The notes below the pieces were generated by a model. That model ran no database searches. It was not told the DNA's origin and saw only the letters and a program-made list of their open reading frames with translations. From Telopea speciosissima (taxonomy: Eukaryota; Streptophyta; Magnoliopsida; Proteales; Proteaceae): a stretch of 64,000 nucleotides of DNA. The first letter of the stretch is position 1. The number at the start of each line of letters is the position of its first letter. The stretch is from the NCBI RefSeq assembly GCF_018873765.1, contig NC_057925.1:11419568-11483567 (forward strand), in the 5' to 3' direction. This document shows positions 43,134-55,330 of this stretch, piece after piece. The position numbers and the translations under genes were made by a program.

Positions 43134-43544
43134 ATACCCTAAAAATTTTTTGAAAACTTATCAATGGAACATGCTAAGGTAAAAACAATTTGACTTATAT
43201 TCTGAGGTGCATGTATGCGAGATTAGGTAATTTATGATTCTAGTTGGTTCACACAAAAGAACTTAAATGGTTTGAGCTTGAGTGATTCTATATGGATAAA
43301 TGTCGAATGGTTGAGGACCAAGTCAATTATGGGTCAATTTATTGGTCAGTCTAACTCAAGTGTGAGTGGTTCAGTTATAGCAAAGTTTATTTTGGACCTT
43401 TGATATAGACTATGATTGAATAAATAAAGATATAGAGATAATGTCCAGGAAGTTTAAAGACTTATTTGGCCAGGTTTGCATATTACATCAGTAGTGTAAG
43501 AATAATAAGATTGATTTTGGTTCAGTTTAGTGATACAACGTTTT

Positions 43545-43560
43545 AACCAAGAACCAAGTT
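43545..43560. repeat. LINE target duplication, left
   Basis: AACCAAGAACCAAGTT; exact right copy at 44206-44221. Confidence 0.95.
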
Positions 43561-44205
43561 TTTTTTTTGCCAGAAGATCCTTGTATTAAAGAAAAGGCAA
43601 AAGAGTCACAACTCAAAAAACAAGAAGAAACCGAAAGCAAAACACAAACACAGACTGGACCAGCCAGCCAGCTCCCCTAAATCATAACAAATCTATATCT
43701 AGGCAAGCCCATAGCATCACGAGCCAACTGATCTACAATATGACTATGAAAGAGCAAGTTAGTAGAAGACACTCCGTTAATCGCCGCATGCTTTGCCAAA
43801 TAGTCTGCGATAGGATTTGCTTCCCTAAAGCAATGCGAGATTTTTCAATTGCAGGAGTCGAGGAAAGGCTTGAGAGCCTGCCATCTTTGGAGCGCAAACC
43901 ACGGAATGTTTGAGTGTTGAATGGCCAACACCAAAGCTGCCGAATCAGATTCAATCCAAAGGTCCATGAAGCCACTCTCCCAAGCAATAAAAAGCCCGTC
44001 TAACAGAGCCTCAAACTCCGCCACAAAGCTATTCGAAACCCCCAGGTATCTGTAGTAGGAATGCATGACTTGGGCTTGATGATTTCGAAACACACCCCCC
44101 ACGCCTGCCCTTCCTGGGTTCCCGATCGACCTGCCATCGATGTTGAGCTTGATCCACTGCCTAACCGGCCTGCACCAAAAAACCTCCAAGACATCATGAG
44201 ATTTG
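43561..44205 (-). mobile_element. 5'-truncated LINE (RNase H) in block A
   Basis: Poly-T at 43561 is the minus-strand tail, with a 16-base target duplication. It encodes RNase H: IKLNIDGRSIGNPGRAGVGG, VAEFEALLDGL, WIESDSAALVLA. TGA at 43845-43847 replaces the Trp codon kept in block B, cutting off the last catalytic Asp region (REANPIADYLAKHA), so this copy is broken. Confidence 0.93.
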
Positions 44206-44572
44206 AACCAAGAACCAAGTTACCATGTTGGATATTATTTATATTGGTCAATAGATTTAGTCAGATCAAAGTTGAATTTTTGGAGTCTGATTGAGTAAAT
44301 TGGTTAAATTTCTAAACATATTGTCTTGACCAATAATTGATGGGCAGTCAGTGAGAGTGACTCAGATTTTGAGGAAACACCTATTTGCTTTGGATCGCAA
44401 AAGGCAAGTCCTATATAACCATACTAATTCAATTGTGATGATTCTCTGGAGGAATCATGATATTCAAATGGTTGTAGGAGAAAGAAGATGACATGCGATC
44501 CAAGTATCTGCAACTGTTTAGAGATCTTGATATGTAAATTTCGTGGACGAAATTTCTTTAAGGGGGATGGAC

Positions 44573-44649
44573 TGTAATATCCCGCATTTATTCAGCGATC
44601 CAGGTAAGTCTAAATTTTGAGGACGAAATTTTGTTAAGGGGTGGAGAAT
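44573..44649 (+). other. Two successive polypurine/LTR-start units
   Basis: CGAAATTTCTTTAAGGGGGA then TGTAATATCCC at 44573; 77 bases later CGAAATTTTGTTAAGGGG then TGTAATACCC at 44650. Both are the 3' LTR junction signature of plant Ty3/gypsy (Tekay/Del) elements. Block B has both (62546 and 62633). It suggests one element end joined to, or inserted at, another. Confidence 0.7.
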
Positions 44650-47374
44650 TGTAATACCCTGATTTTGGACTAGGGGTAATTTGATTTTTTTACTTAATAC
44701 AGGACTGACGCAAGTTGAAGTGTAGGATCTTGGACTTGCTGGGATGCACACATGTTGGTAAGTAGTGTGCCCTTGTGTAACACCTTTAATTTGAATTATT
44801 CCTTGCCTAAGTATAGAATTAGGGTTTTATTTATAAGATATATAATTTGATTTGGAAAATAGGTCATAGTTAGTAACCTAGCCTAGTGCTCAAACATTTA
44901 ATTTAATTTGTTAGAGGTCTAAAGTTCTATTCTTTAGAAGTGCAATTAAACATTTTATTTCTTATAATTTTATAGGGCTTAAAAATGGACTTCCACGATT
45001 TCTAGCTTGGGAGGTCTTTGAATTTTGTAAGAATTTAGTTAGGAAAAGTATTATGGATTGATAAGGAAAGGTGAGGTGGCAATTTCCAATTGGCTGGAAA
45101 CTCAATCTTGGAAAAAGAAAGTCTTCATAAAATAAAATCTCAACAAAAAAGGAATTTAGCTAAAATTAAACTACCTAATCTAAAATTTTAATTTAAAAAA
45201 TCTTAAGTCAAGTTTCCTTTTAAAATTTTTTCATTGGAGGAAAAGTAAAGAGATCTAGTTAGAGACTAAATAGAATTCTCCTCATCTCTTTATTTTTTGT
45301 TAGGATTAAATCCCAATAACCAAATCTCAAACCCCATTCCCTTTATCATAAATTTGAGAGAGAGATAAAGAGCAAGAGAGGAAAATTCTTGGACTATAGA
45401 GAGGAAGAGAAGAAGAAGAAGAAGAAGAGAAGAAGAAGAAGAAGAAAAAGAAGAAAGGAGAAGAAGGAGATTCAGACTGTATAGAATCAGCCATTTGACA
45501 TCGAATTTTGACCCTTTTGGAGCCAAATTGAGAAAATCTAATTTCACAATAAAACATTGCCTCATCTCTTATTTTAGAAACCCAACTTGAATCAGCCCAA
45601 ACGAATATCTAAGAAGAGAGATATCGCTGATTTATTAAAGGTAGGTTATTCTGTCAAAAAATCTGTGTTTCTCCAATCCGAGTTTAAGCAATACCTTGAA
45701 GTTGATTTCATCATTACCTTACTCATGGGACTCCATTAAAGGGATTCTGAACTAGGAAAAGGTAGATTAACATCATTGAAGCATTGATTTGAGGTCACCT
45801 ATAGAAACTCTAGTCGCTTCACACAATATGAGTAGATCTTCAACCATTATACTTGATATTTTTCTTACATATAAAATTTATTTTAAAACATTATTTCAAA
45901 TCTGAAATTTAGTTTTAGATTGAGATTTATCATGCCAAAAACATATTTCATTCATGCTTTTACTCAATTAAATTGTTCACACATAATTGCTTGCAAGGAA
46001 TGATGATATCCTTATGATTTAATTCACATATGTGTATGCAGAATTTTTAATAATGTCATGTTTATAGACTAATGAATCCAATGCTTATTTGTTGATAGTA
46101 TGATGAAGGTCTATGAATGATTCTTCATGATTATAACCTAATGCATGATGTTTGTGGATGATGCATAAAAATCTGATTTTATTTTAGGTTTACCTTTTAA
46201 TTTTCATTGATGTTATTATTGGATATGTGATTGCGAAGATTTTGCCCAATCTTCCCTATTATTGTTCTTCACTTTATGCATTGATATGTTGATGAAAGTT
46301 ACTGTTTTTAAACTTTATTTTCATTCTTTTCAATAGTATGTGTTAGGGTGGAATTGGGGAGTCATGACCCTAAGTTCCGAACTTGGATGTATAGCCCTAA
46401 ATTATAAGCAAATCCATGATTGTCATTTTGTTGTTTATCTTACCGACATTGGTGAATATGTTGGGGTAAGGATAAGTTGGTGAGTTTTTGAGCTACGGGT
46501 TTACCCTTATTGGAGCTATATGGACACTACTAGAAAGAGGGAGATGATAAAAAACTCTCCGGGAGGGCATTGCTGATAAAACCTTATGGGACTTTGACTC
46601 GGTCTGGGGCAAGTTTGGTCACTAGTTTCTCCATTAGTTTCTTGATGTTGAGAGGGAACAGTGGTGTTGTAGTTGATTATAGCTGGAGTTCAAACGCCGC
46701 CATCATGAGGGCCTTGACCAGTGTATGGTAATTACTTGACACTAGTTGTTTGTTATTTTACGTTCTTTGAAAATATCTTTTGTTGATTGTTGTCATATAT
46801 ACTTTTCATTATGGTAGTGGTGATAACCAAATACGGTTATGATCATTTTGTTTTATTTTTTTTTTTCGGATCTATATTATACACATATTATTGTATGTCT
46901 TTACATTTTGTATTATTTGTGCATGTTTTCCCATCTGTATAGTTGTTGTGGATTTATTTGCTAAGATTTTTTCGAAGCTTACCCTCACCGTTTTTCAGAT
47001 GAACAACTTTATGACTGCGAACCTGGATGTGAGGATGTACTAGAGGAGGAGGTCCAAGAGGACGAAGCGTTTGGATTAGAAAAGGACGACTACTATTAGA
47101 AACTTGACCCTTCCTATAAATTTTAGAAGAACTCATAGTTTGTTTGAGTTTAATTTAATTTTGGAGATTGTAACCTTTATTTAAGATTTTTAAGTTTAAT
47201 TTAAAAGTTGTAATAGCTTAGTTTGACTACCTTACTTTAGTTGAAGTCTTAATCTATATATTTTAGACTTATGTTTGTGTTTTGGTTCTACTCCGATTTA
47301 TATCTCGTTGACATAAATGATCTTGTGGACCGTCAATGTCCCTAAACCGCTTGGGTGGTTTTGGAGGCGTTACA
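44650..47374 (+). mobile_element. Long Ty3/gypsy (Tekay/Del-like) 3' LTR
   Basis: Begins TGTAATACCC after a polypurine tract (44637-44647) and ends GGAGGCGTTACA. 2.7 kb, typical of long Tekay/Del LTRs. It includes a GAA microsatellite (about 45405-45465) and a late GCTTACCCTCACCG...CAG segment seen in such LTRs. No 5-base flanking duplication is visible, because the internal region lies to the left and is mostly deleted. Frames within it are not genes. Confidence 0.75.
45405..45465. repeat. GAA microsatellite
   Basis: Imperfect (GAA)n; expanded differently in block B (63375-63465). Confidence 0.9.
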
Positions 47375-48711
47375 ATGTGTGTGTGTGTGTATGTGTGTGT
47401 GTGTGTGTGTGTGAGAGAGACAGAGAGAGAGAGAGAGAGAGTAGAAGGGACGTAAGAGGAAGTCCGGGGAAGGAAAATAGCAAATGATAAATATTTGTTC
47501 ATCCTGACAGTTCATTCAACAAGACCTACTAAAATATATATGTTGAATCAAGATTCAGCCTAACCAAGTATATATGACACATAAGCATGTTTTTGTGCAT
47601 ATTTCTTTCTAAAATTCAATTAAAATAAATTTATCATTACCATGTTCAGATCAAGAAAATAAGAACTAGTGAAATGCTATTTATCTTGTTGAAGATAAAC
47701 AAATCAGATCATTCTTTAAATACACCCATGTTACTTTTTGAGTATGGAATTTATAACTACTTTATATGTTTAAATAAAATTTCTGTGCAAGTTAATACAA
47801 GAACTCAGAAGCTGCAAGTACAAGCATAACTGGATCTGTTTAAGAGAAGAAGAAGACAAATGTTTATACATATTCAATAGATAGGATTGATAGGGCTACC
47901 AAAATGGTAGACTTCTATTATTTCCTCATCGGTGATAATTATTGCCCCTGTGTAGCATTAGTTTTGTAGTGCCATTTGATATGATTATGGTGACCCAATC
48001 GCTATCCACTCACATATGCTTTTACATGACCATGATATTGTATATTAAGAGTATCTCTTAGGTACCAGGGCAACTAGGTGTGGCAATAGGTCATGTCAGG
48101 ACATCTTCGTGTTGTGTTGGAATCTCTTCATCCCTAATGAACAGGATATGATAAACGAGTCATGTTTGTGTCAACAAACAACAATATACTATATTCGTAT
48201 GATCTTAATTTTTGGTAAATAGTTTGTCTTAGATCACATTAAATTCATCTCATACAAGCCATTTTGGGTAAAATTGAATTAAGATATCCTTACAAAATGA
48301 CAAAAATAGTCTCTTTCGAGCCCAATGCACAAAAATAAATAAATTGAAACACCAAGTTATAACTTCATCCATGTTTAGGTATCATATAACATATATACAT
48401 AACTTATTTAATTTTCTAGTTCTTTTATATTCAGAAGTTATAATACCCAACTAGTACAACACCACGTATCCTTAACCGTGTTGTGTCATGTATGTAGTTT
48501 GGCTATTCATATTTGAAATTGACACCCAAGAGGCACTGAATCATATGCTTCATTTGTACAATTTTGTTTGGTAGAGAAGAAGATTAGATTAGTTATTATT
48601 TGTTAATTTCCTCCCAAAACTTGTTTATTTGTAAATTAAGGATTTTACATACTTGTTTTTTGAGGTTCCACCCCATTGTAAGTTGATGTATAAACTAAAC
48701 CTTGTATTTGT
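47375..48711. other. Gene-free AT-rich DNA
   Basis: Starts with a (TG)n(GA)n microsatellite (47375-47441). No coding frame or repeat that I recognise. From about 48712 the sequence becomes homologous to the CML upstream region. Confidence 0.6.
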
Positions 48712-48999
48712 ATGACTTTTGAATGTGGAATCAAGAATGCTCATCATCACTCAAATCTGGGACCCAACCCATGCATACACTTTTTACAACAACCAGTCCT
48801 TTTTAAGCTCTGGATACTTATTCTTTCTCACACTGAAAATGATTTGTCTTTAAGCAACACTCCCATGAATGTTTATTTAGGCAAATATTCCAACAATTCA
48901 ATATTGAGGAACTTTTAACCTAGACCAGTCCTTTATAAACTCTAGAATCTGATTCTTTCTTTTTTACTTACCATGAAGTCTCCATCCTATCAAAGTCTC

Positions 49000-49007
49000 T
49001 ATATAAG
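49000..49007 (+). promoter_or_regulatory. TATA box of CML copy 2
   Basis: TATATAAG, 89 bases before ATG 49096, as in the other copies. Confidence 0.6.
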
Positions 49008-49095
49008 TCTCTTTGCATGCTCTTTCATTTCCATCACAGCAAAGAGAAACAGGCAAGAAGAAAAAAAATACTACTCAACGTTCCTAGCTACTCTA

Positions 49096-49610
49096 ATGGC
49101 AACTGCTATTGTTTCCAAGACAACATTATCCAAATGGTTCTCCAACAAGAGCTTCGTGCTAAGTGTCCATCGCCTTCAGCATTCCAAAAAACAATCAAGA
49201 TATGATGAACTCCAACAAATATTTCGTCACTTGGATGCTGATGGTAATGGGAAAATCGAAGGATCTAAACCAAAATCCTACCTTGCCTCCAAAAGGGAGT
49301 TCATGTCACCGAGGAGGCTCAAGGTGTGACCAATGAACTCGATGCAGCAGGCGGCGACAGTTTGATGCTCAGCTTTGATGATTTTGCAATGTTGATGGAG
49401 CGTCAAGGTGGGGATGATGATCTGAAAAGAGGGTTTCAGATGTTCGTTACGAAGAATTCTGGGTCCATTACATCAGAGGGCTTGCAGAGGATATTCGGTC
49501 GCCTTGGAAACAAAATGTCAAATGAAGAGTGCAAGAGCATCATACAGGCATTCGACCGCAACGGCAATGGTGTGATTGATTTTGCCGAGTTCCAGCAGAT
49601 GATGGCTTAA
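49096..49610 (+). pseudogene. Calmodulin-like (CML) copy 2, frameshifted
   Basis: Starts MATAIVSKTTLSKWFSNKSF like the other two copies. A single missing T near 49310 (CACCGAGG against CACCTGAGG) breaks the frame after EFMS; the rest (49326-49610) is open in the next frame and keeps EF-hand 4 (DRNGNGVIDFAE). It retains the RIFGRLGNKMSNEE segment, five residues longer than copies 1 and 3, so it may show the ancestral linker. Outside the lesion the protein is well kept, suggesting recent loss. A sequencing error cannot be excluded. Confidence 0.88.
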
Positions 49611-50105
49611 TCCGGTATCAATGTTTGCACCTGTTCTATGTGTGTCTGTGTGACAAATCAGTTCACAAAAATAAAAATAATGGCCTTTCCCCTGTTTTAG
49701 TCAGAAAGCTGCAATGCAAGTGGGGTTAGGAACTAGGTTTGTAAGTCAGGTGTCTACCACATAATTAATAATTAAGAACAGGTTTGCTATGTACTGACTA
49801 TGAAGCTCAAGCTTGGTGATGTCTGTGTTTTTTATTTATTATTATTCGAGTAAATCAATTATATTCCAAAAGAAAAAGATAAATATTTACAAAAGAAGGA
49901 CAGCAGCCCTAGAGCATGCCAAGGGCATTCTTGAGTGAAGAAGGGCACCTCCACAACTAAGAAGAACAAACACGCTCCAAACAGCACTCAGCTTGTAATT
50001 TCTTTTTATCCCTATAGACCTAGACTTGCTCTGGCGGTTTGGCACTGCTCACTTGAAAGCATGCCAGAGGGAGATTATGCCAGTCACAAAAGTCAGTGGA
50101 GTATT

Positions 50106-50379
50106 TTTTGTTTTTTTTGATAGGTAATATCGCTTTATTGAAAAAAAAACAGAGAAACTATACAAAGAATACAAAAAACAAGAGAAGAAACAACTAAAGA
50201 AGTCTCACACAGACAGACCCATGAAAGGGCGACAGCCAACAAGACAACTACTCACTTAAGGATAAACAAACACAAATCTCATAGTGGATCGAGAAAGAAA
50301 GAACCAAAAAGATCTCATCAATGGTTCGACCATGAGACAAGAATACCCTAATTTTGAACCAAGAAGCAAATTTTCCCAG
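50106..50379 (-). mobile_element. Short 5'-truncated LINE
   Basis: Flanked by AGTCAGTGGAGTATT (50091-50105) and AGTCGGTGGAGTATT (50380-50394). It starts with poly-T and TTGATAGGTAAT, the reverse of ACCTATCAA at the end of the LINE at 39058. 274 bases, no useful coding. Confidence 0.88.
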
Positions 50380-50427
50380 AGTCGGTGGAGTATTGATACA
50401 GCTCACAAGAGTATTTTGGATAATTGA

Positions 50428-50890
50428 CACCTGTTCGATGTGTGCGTGGCAAATAGGTTTAATTTGCAAAAACAAAAATAATGAGGTTAGGCACTAGGAA
50501 TGTAAGTCAGGTGTGAACCACATAATTAATAATTAAGAATAGGTTTGCTATGTACTGACTTTGAATCTCAAGCTCCGTAATGTCTTTTCTGGTAAATCTA
50601 ATTTAATTATTGAGAAAGAAAAAGAGATCGATTTATTACAACCAAAGGACAGCAGCCCTATAACATCTCATGGGCATTCCCGAGAGAAGAAGGGCACCTC
50701 CAACACTAAAAAGAACATACACGCTCCAAACAGCGCCCAATTTGCTAATTAGTTGTTATCCCTACAGACCAAGACTTCCTCTGGCGGTCTGGCATAGTTT
50801 GCTTAAAAGCATGCCTGTGGCTTGTTTAGTGATTCAAGTACTCCTCATTGCATTGGTGTTTGGTATGCACCTTCCACGCTTTCCAACCCC
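50428..50890 (+). pseudogene. 3'-UTR-only relic of a fourth CML copy
   Basis: ACCTGTTCGATGTGTGCGTG, then GGTTAGGCACTAGGAATGTAA, CCACATAATTAATAATTAAG and GGACAGCAGCCCTA match the region just after the stop codons of CML copies 1-3 (38720 on, 49630 on, 57175 on) in the same order. No EF-hand sequence precedes it, so the coding part was lost. Confidence 0.8.
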
Positions 50891-50905
50891 ACCCAATGTA
50901 TTATT

Positions 50906-51775
50906 TGTTAGGATTTAAACACCAATCTTGTTAACCGAATGTGCAACGGAATCGGATTGGATATTTACCTTTGCATTCAAGTTTGAGATCTCTTCTCATA
51001 ACAAAAATTAAATGGGAAACATATGATACCTGAGAACCATAAATGTTGTTCCTCCAATTCAGATAATAGTTCTTCCATACTCAAGCAACAATGGGGATTG
51101 AAAGTTGTTTTATTTTTCAAGCTTCAATCCAAAGCAAAGCCAACATGAACGTTCACTTGATATTCCCCAATTAAGGATAGTGGATTTCATATTGAGCATC
51201 TCTTTCATTCACGATGCGATATATATCACGAATCCAACACATCAATATATAGTCCACATGACATCAACCGTTGGTGTACCAAAACGCGTAATATAACACC
51301 GTAACGATACAATCTCCCAGGTTAAAGGATTGGTGATGGGTACGCATCTCTCCTAAATACGATAGGCAGTAACACATGTGAGAATTTGTATTAGATTCTT
51401 TTCTATACCTAGAAATAATGTGTGGTTACATTTATGCTCTGAAAACTACTTTTATAGTGACATACAACCTAACGACCATATGAACAGGTCCTATTCCTAG
51501 TAGAGAACTATTTTGAGTGAAAACCCGTGGAACAACCATATAAGTCCGTAAATAAATTCATCCAATAATCAATATTAAATTTGTTTTTTTCAAAATAATC
51601 CAGGTTTGATGGACACACTCCAACATTCTCCCCCACATCGGGCTTCTCCCTCGGTGTCCACCCCCTGGCTGTCCTCGAAGCATGACCACTAGAACCCCCT
51701 ATAAAAAAAAGTCGTCTTATTGATGCAGGCCCGAATACTATCGCAAATGAGGTGGAGACGACCCACAATCATCCC
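50906..51775 (-). mobile_element. Copia 3' LTR with adjoining internal end, minus strand
   Basis: The 720-base LTR (50906-51625) begins TGTTAGG and ends TCCAACA in plus orientation. Next to it, the minus strand reads CCCGATGTGGGGGAGAATGT, a polypurine tract followed by the LTR start TGTTGGAGTGTG. About 150 bases of internal sequence remain; the rest is gone. Confidence 0.7.
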
Positions 51776-52603
51776 AAGGCCATTAGGCGGTCTGCACAGA
51801 TTCAAGCTCGTAAAGGAGGCGATGGTCCAGCTAAGCCAATCAAGCCTACACGTATAGAACACCAGCACTAGTAGTACGTTATTAGTAGTTGTTTTGAGTT
51901 TTGGTGATGAGCTGTTTTAGAGATCAAGTAGGAAGTTGTTATTTCTTTATTTTAATAGGAGTTTAGAAGTTTAGAGTTTGTTCTTTACTAGGTGTCCTTA
52001 GTTAGGAATAACACCTCCACGTTATTAGCTTTTGAGTTTGAATAGTATTTTAATTTCAATGGGTTTTAATTGAGGCTATTTAAAAGCCAACGTATTTGGC
52101 TGTAGGGAATAATTTTTGGATAATAAAAAGAAACGTTCTTCTTTGTGAGGATTTTTAGAACCTAGCAGAATTCTTGTTTACCAAAGAAACCACGGTGAGT
52201 TTCTCCTTCGATCTTGAAGAATTGAGGGTTCTTTTGGATCGATTCCATCAGTTATTCTTTTGGTGTGCTCGGTTAGTTGCTCTCCTGATCCGTATCTTTC
52301 AACCAAGCTGCATTACTTATCCCCAATAGTTACTATTTGCTTTTGTAATAAAAATAGAATGACCAACTAACCATACATATATATCTCATGCGAGGAGCTA
52401 GTTTGATTTCATCTACCGATTTTTTATTTTATACATACATACATATCTATAAGAAGAAAGTTTCTTGGCCGGGAGTGTAGCCTGTGCGCTAGCGCCATAG
52501 TGTCTTGTCTCTCTCCTCCTCCGTATAAATGACCTCCCTACTAAATAAAAATAAACTAAAATCCCCCTGTCAAATTATCCCACCAAATAATTGGTTGCCC
52601 GCC
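51776..52603. other. Unassigned retroelement-like DNA
   Basis: No gene. 51800-52320 has the look of a gypsy LTR (leader-like ACCAAAGAAACCACGGTGAG near its end) but ends are not defined. 52325-52400 resembles 36556-36630, the DNA just right of the MULE in block A. 52465-52540 has the AGTGTAGCC...CTCTCTCCTCC phrase also seen near 13140. Confidence 0.4.
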
Positions 52604-53016
52604 CATTGCTAAATGACTTAAATTGTAGCAATAATAAAAACTACTGCTATCTATACCTTTTCAGCAGGTTTTTTATTTCCATTGATATATTTTATTTTTA
52701 TTGAGAAAAAATTGTTTCAAACATTACTGCTATTACTTCTAATATTTTAATACTAATTATAGCCTTTATAATTATGTCATAATTTTGGTTGTATTTTTTG
52801 CAATATTTGTCACAAATAATTATCTTTAACTCAATTATTTGTACTATTTACTGGATTTTTTGGGTTTTAATTTTATTTTTTCCGATTGATTAACGATCGA
52901 TATTTGAGTTGATACAAAAAATCTATATTTTTTTCAATTTTATTATTTAAGGTATATTTTCTTTTCTTTTTTTATACTTTGATTGTTAATTTTGAACATA
53001 TGGATGGGTACGTATA

Positions 53017-54670
53017 TGTTAAGTTTATGATATTAGACATAAAAAATGGAAGAGAGTAAAGGAAGAAGAAGAACACAAGTTTTACATGGTTCAGGCCATA
53101 AGCCCTACATCCACGGATCCAAGGTCTACACAGCCATATATTTCATTATGATCGAATGAATTTTACATCAATTGGCACCCAAATATATAGAGGGTGAATG
53201 CACAATTACAGGAGGTAAGTATAGTAGGATATTTTAGGATATCACCAACAATTTTGGTGATCAAATCAGGAAACATATTTCGTAGAATATCTTAGATATA
53301 GGAGATAATTAGGGAAGCTTTATCACCAATGAATCTTGGTGGCCCGGTCATAGACCCGGTCCACCCTTATCTTTAATATACACGTTAACATCCCCCCGCA
53401 AGCGAAACTGGGGATCGTCCTCAGTGAGCTTGACCCGAAAAACTTCAAAACGTGAAACAACAATATGCTTGGTGCGGTGGTGACAGTTTTGCATTGAACC
53501 AGCGTTGCACAAAGCTGATGAGGAACATCAGTGTTGCATAGAACCAATGTGTTTGGAGGCCATGATGAAGCCTTCAACCTGAGGCACGCCCCAATAAGGG
53601 ACCTCAACTCAGGGCACGACTCAAGGACGGCAGGAACAAAACAGAAAGAGAGGGATAAAGTGAATAAGTTTCGTTTTGTGGCCCAAATGGGAACCAAAGA
53701 GAAGAAGATATGGTTAGGAGTGCTACAGTAGCACATCAATGAGCCAGGAATATGGGTACGGGTGAGATGGGAAAAGAAAATTAAAAAAAAAGAAGAAGAG
53801 AGTAAAGTCCGTTTCAAACGTTGGGTTGGGTATCCGCGAGAGAGAGAAAGATATGTTGGATGGATTTTAGACTGGGATTAGAGGGAATTTAGGGGGGAAA
53901 AAAAAGAAAGAAAAAGAATTAAAGTCAATTTGGGTGGGATGGGCGGTTTCAGTGGGAGGGATTTTAGAGAAAAAAGACATAAATATATGTGAAAAGCAAA
54001 AAAAGGAAAAGGAGAAGAATGGGTAGATGGGTTGAGCAAACTAAAAGATAGAAAAAAATAAAAAACGATGAACGTGGGTGGGGGATTAGAAAAGGAATAA
54101 TGGAATTAAATAGGGAAGGGAAATTGGAATGGAATTTGCGAACAATTGCAGTGGTGCGATGAAGACAGTGGCGACTGCAAAGGCAGAGGGCTGCAATTAC
54201 AACCTCAGGCAGGATAGTGCGATCAAGACCAGAAACCAGCAGCAACAAGTGGAAGACAAAGATCGAAGAGGACCGAACCTTTAAGCTTTGATACTATGTT
54301 AAGTTTATGATATTAGACATAAACAATAGAAGAGAGTAAAGGAAGAAGAAGAACACAAGTTTTACATGGTTCAGGCCATAAGCCCTACATCCATGGATCC
54401 AAGGCCTACACAGCCATATATTTCATTATGATCGAATGAATTTTACATCAATTGGCACCCAAATATATAGAGGGTGAATGCACAATTACAGGAGGTAAGT
54501 ATAGTAGGATATTTTAGGATATCACCAACAATTTTGGTGATCAAATCAGGAAACATATTTCGTAGAATATCTTAGATATAGGAGATAATTAGGGAAGCTT
54601 TATCACCAACGAATCTTGGTGGCCCGGTTATAGACCCGGTCCACCCTTATCTTCAATATACACGTTAACA
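53017..54670 (-). mobile_element. Small non-autonomous LTR element (1.65 kb, TRIM/SMART-like size class above)
   Basis: LTRs of 374 bases each (53017-53390 and 54297-54670), seven differences by eye. Ends TGTTAA...TTAACA. Read on the minus strand: primer-binding site TAGTATCAAAGC (54285-54296), 0.9 kb interior with no credible protein, polypurine tract TGCGGGGGGA at 53391-53400. Block A has the uninterrupted target near 33690 (GGGTACGTATACAAAT), so it inserted after the block duplication; the duplication at the site is short (TATA). Being without gag or pol, it must use another element's proteins. Confidence 0.9.
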
Positions 54671-54746
54671 TATACATATATTTATGTATTTAATAATTAA
54701 ATAGACATGGTCTATATTGAATTAAGAACTGATGAAGAAGAATAAG

Positions 54747-55330
54747 ATGCATCATGCCAGAACTCAGGAGGTTATGAAAGTGAGGTATCCTTTGATTTGC
54801 TCTACTATAATTTTAGCATCTGCGTATCCATCGCCGTTCACCAGTGCAGTGATCGTTGGCGTCAACATCTGGTCCTTAACAACTGACACTAGCAGCCAAC
54901 ACCTCTGCATTTTGCTCTTCAAATACCTTGAAGATTCGAATTGGAACTGAGTTTAAACCCTACTCAGGCAATGGTAGGGGTATCGTCACCGGGGATTTCA
55001 CGCCTCAAAGGTTGAAGATGAAGCTTGGAGATGGAAGATAGGGCAAGTCATTCTCCCTTTCCCTTGTTATTTTGGCTTTTTATCAAAAGGGTAAATGGGT
55101 CATCTCACAATGGTCAAGGGTTAATTTGGGTATTATAAAAATCTAACTACGCCATGTCAGCCACATAATGATGGATGCTAACGGCGGGGAGGAATTAGTA
55201 ATTTTTTGAAAACTATAGGGGAATCGAATGTAAGGTGGGAAAAACAAGGGGAGGAATGTGTAATTAGGGCAAAGTATAGGGGAGGGGGACATAATTTGCC
55301 CTTTTTCTTATATCTAAGGTTGCTATTTGG
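54747..55330. mobile_element. Deleted MULE remnant in block B
   Basis: Matches 35396-35604 joined to about 36210-36547 of the block A MULE, including the right terminal repeat (AGTATAGGGGAGGGGGAC). The left terminal repeat and neighbouring 1.6 kb are missing, so it can no longer move. Confidence 0.8.

Larger units (their letters stand above)
33286..46004. repeat. Large duplicated block A
   Basis: Matches block B (52604-64000) collinearly at a few percent divergence by eye, over the CML gene, two LINE fragments and the start of a gypsy LTR. The alignment begins CATTGCTAAATGACTT at 33286 / 52604, and A position 46004 corresponds to the window end. Block-specific differences: A has LINE insertions at 37256 and 39058 and a full MULE at 34700. 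B has a small LTR element at 53017 and lacks 33735-35370 and about 35605-36210. Confidence 0.93.

Noticed and set aside
45290-45565. Ser-rich minus-strand frames
   Set aside because: Translation of the GAA microsatellite in the gypsy LTR; the same applies to 63271-63522 in block B.
53323-53817. 164-codon minus-strand frame in the small LTR element
   Set aside because: Runs through the LTR and contains no gag or pol motif; probably chance.
53964-54248. 94-codon minus-strand hydrophobic frame
   Set aside because: Phe/Leu-rich translation of an A/G-rich strand, no start context or family resemblance.
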